64,000 nucleotides of DNA from Craspedostauros australis (Eukaryota > Bacillariophyta > Bacillariophyceae > Mastogloiales > Achnanthaceae). Where the stretch lies: assembly GCA_026770025.1 (NCBI GenBank), contig JAMXDE010000021.1, positions 186,001-250,000 of the forward strand. The letters are read 5' to 3'. Made by a program: the position numbers and the translations under genes. Below are positions 58,901-64,000 of the stretch, piece after piece. A model generated the notes under the pieces. That model was not told the origin of the DNA. It did no database searches and saw nothing but the letters and a program-made list of their open reading frames with translations. How positions within the stretch are numbered: position 1 is the first letter of the stretch; every line of letters starts with the position of its first letter.

Positions 58901-59640
58901 GATGATGACGATGACGTCGCTGCTGATGATGATGCCTGCGACTTGCTCTTGGACTTTGAAGCCGATTTGGATTTGGCTGATCCAGTTGATGAGGTTCGTT
59001 TCTGGCTTTTTGCGGCAGGCGGAATGGAATTGATTGCTGCTGACGCTTCGCCGGATTTTGGGGTGGAGCTTTTGCTCTTCCGCCTCGACTGCGCCTGTGA
59101 CTGTGCCTGTAACTGCGCATGTGACTCTGCGTGAGATTTCGATTGCGACTGAGCATGAGAATCATTCTCTGCCGAATCCGGTTTGCCGGAACGCGAAGAC
59201 GAGGATGATTTGGATTTCGTTTTTGATTTGGAAGGTGGAGAGGTGAAGAAATCGACGCCGGCCAAAGCACGCGCAGCTGCTTCCTCTTCGCGCTTGACCT
59301 TGGCCGTTGGATAGGTGTGAGTGGATGGATTCTCGTCGGTGTAGAAGGTGGTCGACGTCCTTTGGCGCTTGGGGCGTCGGAAGCCGAAAAGTGACTGGTA
59401 CTGCTCATGCTGCTGCCTTTCTAGTTGCTGCTGCTGCTCCTCCTGCTTGCTCTGTTTCTTCTCCTTTGCCACCTTCGATGATGCCGATGGGCCGGTGGAG
59501 GCGTCGTCCATCTTGGCATCATCCTCGGTGTAGGAGGCGGCATCATCTTCTTCATCATCCTCGTCGTCGTCGTCCATGCGATACGATCGACCGCCGCTCT
59601 GGGCGCTGCCTCCAGCACCCATGGCTGTGTTCCTTGTCAT
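52957..59640 (-). CDS. Giant protein with propeller-like region, UIM-like motif and coiled coil
   Basis: Open for 2227 aa from the ATG at 59640; the next ATG at 59622 gives MGAGGSAQ, a possible N-myristoylation start. Residues ~20-680 are disordered: an acidic patch (DDDDEDDEEDD), a conserved-looking FGFRRPKRQRTS block, and Lys/Ser/Gln and Arg/Ser runs. From ~735 to ~1310 there are WD40-like strands (SCLTMRAPNNDYLAVGDTAG, SMVGSRIVLATACELE, VVSLDMHPITYDVLVSCR, RLILATQRGACHQW) interrupted by low-complexity inserts. A UIM-like helix (ADMEEAMRLSMLES) lies at ~1340. A CPACMGRMVIHSC cluster at ~1777 leads into a Lys/Arg/Glu coiled coil (~1793-1860). The tail is Ser/Tyr/Gln-rich. These pieces suggest a scaffold, possibly in ubiquitin- or chromatin-linked regulation, but no family is recognised. 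Confidence 0.75.
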   Translation of the reverse strand: MTRNTAMGAGGSAQSGGRSYRMDDDDEDDEEDDAASYTEDDAKMDDASTGPSASSKVAKEKKQSKQEEQQQQLERQQHEQYQSLFGFRRPKRQRTSTTFYTDENPSTHTYPTAKVKREEEAAARALAGVDFFTSPPSKSKTKSKSSSSSRSGKPDSAENDSHAQSQSKSHAESHAQLQAQSQAQSRRKSKSSTPKSGEASAAINSIPPAAKSQKRTSSTGSAKSKSASKSKSKSQASSSAATSSSSSSSSSSKRRNSASASASEALSENTTKHATTASTPSKQARGRPGRKRKTPLPTQEKGTADQWNVQHDASHTTTAKSAQSNSSPSPISAESRRRSKQKTTASSSSDSMSNSRHSGVRRASVGSTASSTTSENVYKRSYNKRTSRVSLSSLDDPRSPPSHVAEASPASANRPGRPKRVGRTPSKYRQDGGSSADGRPPMHAQSHSETPSHTPPNELNSRRYRRFSSPNDASTASKSLSKGGSTTSSKKTTAAARKARSKKAKAPARPTSSGTGISHSVRIHPILPSSMRHVHHSLGPTSTNNGIAGAGAGVAVGNSGARVNTSATANASGAIVADASANANAVIGTGAPAPNTALSLPQTTNRSTSSATMASLEQAYPIVFRNAVDHPKEVAEPRWGDVYEPPIYYNRDYEGDDNSLTDPSDEEDDDDDEEDDEEEERNMDVDSGDAMNAPRKPGFRNPSTMSSHRSSRTRRSLKTLDTELPPVKRSVSCLTMRAPNNDYLAVGDTAGFVTIYAMDPNIRPIQRLESVACSEDRSYAQQQNIRQQIKNKKKTRSRDDPHTTIQAMSMVGSRIVLATACELECINVRSATSLWVFPFDPARRQVVSLDMHPITYDVLVSCRMTKPTKGSQESSAAPMAGPISPMLVLKHAHGNIEICDANSPSLVKSPFCTAIWDRSVVSSSPSSSKGGAASVEDESTTQLLLCSPMADETNDWKLILLQGGSIDQWKVKTKTKIPSVASSSATGSSSSSSSSSTGASASSTTGATANTANTPTNNNGNDNTNTPGNASSSSAGAAQSSAMLTLRQSRKGKYTFAASARGIRLFLTETLVLLQVYGDQLALHGRSIVWRDVALMGKAPLQQHKQGDPSSRRFHTINKKDNSTMDCYDVLSMWENQPSNNANHATAATIENTSDTLANSTDNDSNSNNRGHASRDDKTAEDEDEDVLGQFIVGIPHPTKGPKELCEALHVWDTGRATSVPLLHLPLPQLSDGVRSLVASTSTSQITAQSGLGDRLILATQRGACHQWVPAMQSNFSGAMYSAGYQTLSDNVEYIEDEDEVDKSHFDYRMAVTSMSHGDANGHARKHAHAGQASRGLSGGLNADMEEAMRLSMLESVKSDQKNQVADEDDESAGQDMDVTVVDDDVKEMSFIPCRPEAFLRQQINRMDNGRNGGSGGRLNGKSGVNGSGKPHRSHFLTSMLDIMPHKDPVQEEREQEQKQSSTAETITLTTFTLVAADVKSNGGSSRSGGSNGHGSMSNASSKSTKGRRSRASNLKAIMKASVDPRLQAYMASSQQQWRDGSGCKFVFNADDEVSEAAITGKETPEIPPSDEVSGMGATAVPATAEGIVRTNVSTAIDQPSKESVRFVSDGSEANANDSEVIDATKPAPHAMQATAQSASLTPQPNQPLGIRTDLPVSSGPATTASNMDSYTKSSNSEETAIFALLGLSPCNVVGNNDSKTTTPRAAVSTEPKAVPEANAMGNGMVSVHGIPVPVAAKTITPKAKAAPTSAKKQTPVAPEETADSTSSDEAKIDRTCPACMGRMVIHSCGKRALPIDYDEVIRKERIRREKEEEERKRVQKEKRRLADARRREARKQKMREQEQRKRIQEENERIEKERRRRLDMASYEASSNYVDDRNRETPSYYASYETSAASGRGNHSYSEYVHDDHHSSPPPSEVSSATPLSGRSRNNTPPATFMATSGLTTTAMTGAARAMRDDPDAAYRNHSVARSRNGEQAAASREHHRSYITTPVAQTFVQNIGSPSHSHAGTQDQRAYSLLEHRQYHNAYTQAASSAPAPQEGRREVTPASWSKASITGTSDDYGRHGHVAGEPKQAPAPASVPASGASLYATAPSYASARGSPYSSLQQHQHQHAQRQTNETSRPAAKKRRSKPAGTLSSAEGLAALASLAGLPSSMKLPTEDEIAYNQQQASFETSSRTAAAMASIPSYEAIRTEQRGLGNNGFVQGCTTNHASSPSKHQNSGRGF

Positions 59641-60437
59641 CTGCAGGTCTCTTCCTTCGCCGTTGGCTCTTGCTCCTTGCGTCTTGCGCTGTGCCTGTCA
59701 GCCTGCCTGTGCTTGTCAGATGGCTTGTTTGTGATGCTGTACGATACTCTGGTCTGTACTGACTTGTCTTGACTTGGCTTCACTTGACTTGGTTGGATGT
59801 GGAGTGCTGGTGTGTGGCACGTCGATCTGGTCTGATCGTGTTCTGTTGTTGTTGTTGTTGTTTCTGTTGAATGTGCCAACCGAATGTTGCGATGTGTTGT
59901 GGTGCGTTTCGGTGCGTCGCGAAGTGTTGCGACGTGAAGTGTGTTGTGTTGCGTTTTGTTGCGTTGCGTTTCGCAGAGAAAGTCCCGCGTTGTTGTGCGG
60001 CGATTCCGCAAACGAAATGGCCCCACATTGGTTGGCTGCGCAGAATGACTCGATTCGTGTTCGCATGCGCACACACGCCGGCATGGCTGCCACCGCCTGT
60101 CGTGTTGACACCACGCTTCTTCTGTTCAGTGATCGTGCGATATTTGTAGTCCTAGTCCCACCCACACTCATTTCTCACGTCAGCAAAGGCCTTTGTCATG
60201 TGGCGCCATTCACGCGTGCGCTTCGGCGCGTTGGAGGCAAATGACTCACTGTTGGAGGCTTCTGATTGGTCGAGAGCGCGGATGCGACGGTTGCGTAGAA
60301 TCTCAACGTGGTTCAACCATCGCATTTACCAGATCGTGTAGAATTGTACACAAACACAACACGTTCGCATTTCTGACAACCACCCAAAACCTCGCAACCA
60401 AGAAACAGAACAGAACAAAACCAAACTGAATCAACGC
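59641..60437. other. Intergenic region
   Basis: 59700-60000 is rich in GTTGTTG on plus, that is CAACAAC on minus, and is the likely leader and promoter of the giant gene. 60340-60437 is C/A-rich on plus, suggesting a plus-strand leader entering 60438. No gene seen. Confidence 0.5.
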
Positions 60438-61177
60438 ATGAAAGCCAAACAGGCACCAACATTCGTCAAAAAGCAAAAGCAACTCACTCGACTCGTGGCA
60501 TCGACCAGGGTGACTGTGCGAGGACGATCATCAGAACCTTTCACCGTCACGATCCTTCAGCATCACCATGCGAATGACAACAGGGTGTCAACGATTCAGC
60601 CACAACGCATCAACCCATCACATGGCAAGAAGCAACATACTCGTGGCGCCCCAATCAGGGTGCTCTTCCCACGATCACGATTAGCACGATGCCACAATGA
60701 AGCAATGGCGGTATAAGCCATCAACCGTTGCCATTGACGCCGTTGACGGCTACAACACTGCTCACACGACCTCGTGGCGCTTGCAGCTTGCAGCCTGTGG
60801 TCAAGAAGAGACCCTCCCCTCTGATGTGGTGGGATGAACGCGTTCACTGTGACAATGATGCAGTCGCCGTCGAGCTCACACCGCAAGATCTGCGCAAGTC
60901 CAAGGACGCACCAACCATCGTAGATGCCCTTTGCAATTCAGACATCCACGGAATTGCATTGATTCTCGGCGCAATCCGCTGGAACAAGGGAGAAAGGCAT
61001 GGTGGCCACCCCCACGTGTGCTTGTGCATGGCGGCTGTTATGTGCGTCAATGATGTGCAATGGAGTTGGAATGTTCGCCACATCCAGCATGGGCGAACTG
61101 CAATGCATGTCACGGCAGGACGTGCAGATTGGTACATCGTGGAGAGACGCGTCATTTTCAATATGATGATGAATTGA
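60438..61177 (+). CDS. Possible small gene with unclear exons
   Basis: The C/A-rich leader ends at an ATG at 60438 (MKAKQAPTFVKKQKQLTRLV), whose frame stops at 60716. A second frame has its best protein-like stretch at 60799-60995 (VKKRPSPLMWWDERVHCDND, AVAVELTPQDLRKSKDAPTI, VDALCNSDIHGIALILG), preceded by an acceptor-like TTGCAG at about 60793-60798. These may be two exons of one gene, but no donor is convincing and the 3' end (to 61177) looks random. Not recognised. Confidence 0.25.
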
Positions 61178-62130
61178 CGCAAGTGTCCTAGCCAAGTGGC
61201 AAGAACTTGCAGCAGCATCACAGATTGTCATTGAAATTGTATGGTGGTGGGTGTGGGTGCCAGAACAATTGGTTGGGTTCAGCACGAAAACATCGCGAGA
61301 TGTGAAGAAAGCGCTGATCGTCGATTGGCCTTGCGAGTTGCAATTGTTAATGTCAGATTCATGCACATGCTCAAATGCTCCTGTAACTTCCACTGTCGCT
61401 GCTCTGCTTGTGTGAATCTTGGACAGTCATCGGTGACAGTTGTCCTCCGCCCACATTCATCGAATCCACATAGGGCATCGCTCTTGGCGTGGAACCGATT
61501 GCAGAGATTGTACTCTGGCGCTCTATTTGTATCGAGGGATGCAATGGAGTTGCACCGAACGAAACGAAACGAAATGCCCTCTCTGGCCCTGTCACTCTCT
61601 CCGAAAACAAGAGGCGGCAAATGTCATGCTCGACGGATCTTTGATGCGTTGAAGAAATGACGCAGAGGTTAGATGTTCTGTGCGCGCGATGAATCTGTGG
61701 GTATCCGAGGTAAAAGTTCTCGGTTTTCTCTTCCAAGATACCCTGCCTTGATTGGGCTGTTGATTGCCCACAACTTCGTCCATCCTCGCAGAAGCGCGAC
61801 CATGAAAGTGTCCCCCGTGTGGGAATTTGACAAGCCTCCCACATGCGCGTACGATGGGACGACACTTGTGCCGATGCATCCGTACGAATACAACATCGCA
61901 CTCGTCCTTGATCATCTATGACAGGAATCGACAAATAGCTTCATTCTACTCGTACTCTGTGCGTGCAACCAAGCGCATCATCGTTCAGTCTCTTTGTTCT
62001 GGTATAATATATTATGTCTGAAGTTGTAGTGATGCCCTAGTCATGATGATCCTGTTATATTTCCCTTGCGTTATCATCCGCTGTGCCGGTCCACTCGTGC
62101 CGCGATCGTCTATCACGCTCTCAAGAGCAT
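61178..62130. other. Intergenic region
   Basis: No convincing gene. A short plus-strand stretch at 61750-61921 (LLIAHNFVHPRRSATMKVSP) is coding-like but isolated. Confidence 0.4.
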
Positions 62131-63018
62131 TCAAGCTGCCTTGGACATGAAGCCGATGGATCGTCCTGCCAGCACCCCAAACGCGCGAAACGTCGGTGTC
62201 ATCATGCGCAGCACCCGACCTTCGTTCGGCTGTACCTGCGCTTTGCCGTTCGTGAAGTTGGGTGTGGGTGTGGTGGCCGTGTTGGGATTGTTATGAATCC
62301 TGAGATTGCCTCGTTGCTGCTGATGTTGCTGATGTTCTTGACAGTACTGCTGGAACACGTATCCTTCATCTTCCAGCCCCATCCGATGGGCAAACTGTTG
62401 CGAGGCGCTGGAGAATTCCTGATACACCTTGGCGATGCTGAGCACGGCTTCATCGTCCTGTTCATCGAACATGGGGATGTCGTTGCCGGTCTCGTGGCAC
62501 TGCTGGATGCGTTGCTGCTGCTGCGCCCAGATACGGTCCTGTTCCAACAGCACGGCCTCGCGGGCGTACCGCTTCATGAAGGAGCGTCTTTCCCAGCCTT
62601 CGGGGGTGCGGTACTCCAGTCCTCGCATGCAATGCTCTTCGGGATTGTAGACATCGTGATGTAACGGGAACGACGACGACGACGACGAAGATGATCCATT
62701 CGTTTTGTTGAGGTTGTGCTGGCGTTGGCGGGTGTTGTGATTGTGAATCGTGACGATGTGTATCGTCATGAGGTAGTCTTCCTTGATGCGACGGATTTCC
62801 TGCACATTGTACCATGCCGCTCTGGTCTCTGCTACGGTGAAGTCGCAATCCACATCGTACACAAACACGTTGGGATAGAATGTGACACCGCGCTTTTGTG
62901 GTGGTGGCGGTGATGATGATGGGTGCTGTTGTTGCAGCTGGAAACGGCGCTGTTGCCTCTTGGTTGCGTTCGAGAGCGCAGACTTGAGAGGTGGATTGCC
63001 CATGGGAACGTCGTCCAT
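62131..63018 (-). CDS. Conserved-type algal protein of unknown function
   Basis: 295 aa. The N-terminus is Gln/Ser/Pro-rich and is followed by VTFYPNVFVYDVDCDFTVAE and TRAAWYNVQEIRRIKEDYLM. After a His/Asn/Ser-rich spacer come CMRGLEYRTPEGWERRSFMK and RYAREAVLLEQDRIWAQQQQ, then helical segments (DDEAVLSIAKVYQEFSSASQ) and a Gln-rich tail. The pair VxFYPxV...AExRxxWYxxxExxxIK and RGLExRTPEGxxRR is a combination I associate with an expanded, uncharacterised gene family in diatoms; function is unknown. There is no signal peptide or membrane segment, so it is probably cytosolic or nuclear. The ATG at 63018 is the first in frame. Confidence 0.75.
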   Translation of the reverse strand: MDDVPMGNPPLKSALSNATKRQQRRFQLQQQHPSSSPPPPQKRGVTFYPNVFVYDVDCDFTVAETRAAWYNVQEIRRIKEDYLMTIHIVTIHNHNTRQRQHNLNKTNGSSSSSSSSFPLHHDVYNPEEHCMRGLEYRTPEGWERRSFMKRYAREAVLLEQDRIWAQQQQRIQQCHETGNDIPMFDEQDDEAVLSIAKVYQEFSSASQQFAHRMGLEDEGYVFQQYCQEHQQHQQQRGNLRIHNNPNTATTPTPNFTNGKAQVQPNEGRVLRMMTPTFRAFGVLAGRSIGFMSKAA

Positions 63019-63120
63019 GATTGTGATTGTTTGTGCTGGCTGTGCTATTAATGTTATTGGTGCTGCGTCTGCCGCCGCTCTTGTGTCCTGCTCGTCCTGG
63101 ATGCTAATGCTTGTGACAGG

Positions 63121-63152
<32 letters not shown>

Positions 63153-64000
63153 GGTTGTACAGCTGCTGCTGTTGTTGCTCTGTTGTAGGTGCAGAACGGC
63201 CTATCCGTACTCCACGAGTTTCCTGTTGGTGTGTTTGGTTGGGGAATCGATGGGACAGTCGATGATTTGATCCGTCTGCTTCCTTGTAGTTTTTGTGTTG
63301 ACGCGGTGGTCAGTCGACGAGAAAGATGAGGGGAAGAGTTGGAGATGGTTGATTGATCGGTTGATTGGCTGGTCGTTGCTGTTGTCACACACAAGAGAGG
63401 ATGTTGGATCGAAGGTGAGTTGGTTTTGTGGGCTCTCTGGCTGGAATAGTTCTCGGCCTTGCGGTTGGAAGAAGGACAACATCAAAAAGCGTGGCAGAAT
63501 GACCTGCAAAGTATCATCTCGGCCAAAGAGCCGAACCAAAGCACCGTACATAAAGTACTGACTTCTACGCACCAGAAGGGAAGAAGTTGATGGAATTTGG
63601 CTTCAATTGAGAACGCGCTGGGCCTTCACATTTTCTTACGCAAAGCGCTGAAAGCGAGGACTTGCTGTTGTCTCCGAAACAGAACTGTGAGGAACAGTGA
63701 GCGGCGGACGTCATTCATTACGTCCGCAAGCGTTGCCGCGCAATTCCTCGAACAACTACACGATCGCTCGCATCCAGCACCTCATGGAAGCATACATAGC
63801 TCGTAGAACACAATGCACGGATGCATACGCTCCGATTGCCGCCAACTTACGACTTTGCCAACTCACAACCTCAACCAAGTCCACGAAATGTGGAACTTAC
63901 GGGTCGCAAAAGCAAGAACAGAATTCGTTTGGAACTAAGCGATGCAAGGTCGGAGGAACGCAGAAAAGAGAAGGATGCTGCTTCATTCAAGACTGACGAC
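63019..64000. other. Terminal intergenic region
   Basis: 63019-63200 is GT-rich on plus (leader and promoter of the 62131-63018 gene on minus). The remainder to the window end shows no gene that can be supported. Confidence 0.5.

Noticed and set aside
61371-61934. 187-residue minus-strand ORF as a gene
   Set aside because: Composition looks random and short coding-like pieces lie on the opposite strand; no support for either.

Overview
This window is nuclear DNA of a photosynthetic eukaryote with a secondary (complex) plastid, most likely a diatom or close stramenopile relative. The evidence is: short GT-AG introns in otherwise intron-poor genes (uL11, YKT6, a C2-domain gene and a small secreted protein); signal-peptide-plus-transit leaders with an ASAFAP-like Ala-Phe junction; Pro-Thr-Ser-Ala repeat surface proteins; a copia-type retrotransposon remnant; and T-poor, C/A-rich 5' leaders on the coding strand. 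The species cannot be named from the sequence alone. No rRNA, tRNA or CRISPR array was recognised.

Left part (1-33.6 kb) is mostly housekeeping: the N-terminal half of a DDX47/Rrp3 DEAD-box helicase (minus, runs off the edge), a sterol desaturase-family membrane oxidase, ribosomal protein uL11 (RPL12), a 2OG-Fe(II) oxygenase-like protein with an acidic tract, a 1569-residue disordered protein, a small secreted protein, a doubtful secreted ORF, a plastid PDZ-ferredoxin fusion, GTP cyclohydrolase I, phosphomannomutase, a UbiA-type homogentisate prenyltransferase, a C2-domain protein, YKT6 facing the SRP receptor alpha subunit across a shared promoter, and a divergent seryl-tRNA synthetase-like protein that ends 17 bp from SRP receptor alpha.

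Middle part (34-49.6 kb) is the accessory region. A large P-loop NTPase with a plastid-type leader (34.1-37.2 kb) is followed by a segment of about 10.0 kb flanked by direct repeats of about 1.15 kb (36,682-37,833 and 47,841-48,991, about 98.5% identical). The left repeat carries the 3' end of the NTPase gene plus a truncated tail of a membrane-protein gene; the right repeat carries a truncated NTPase tail plus the intact membrane-protein gene. The simplest reading is that two convergent genes were once neighbours and that a 10-kb insert, with duplication of 1.15 kb, split them. The insert holds a decayed copia RT/RNase H region with a further nested insertion, an intact secreted 931-residue protein built of two sets of seven CxxxxxC units joined by a Pro-Thr-Ser-Ala stalk, a 37-bp tandem array, and a 1.4-kb element with 55-bp terminal inverted repeats.

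Right part (49.6-64 kb) has a two-transmembrane protein resembling SLATT/DUF4231 proteins, a 2.2-kilo-residue protein with a propeller-like region, a UIM-like motif and a charged coiled coil, and a small algal orphan-family protein. Intergenic stretches are long (0.5-2.4 kb) and mostly show only leaders, short palindromes and microsatellites.
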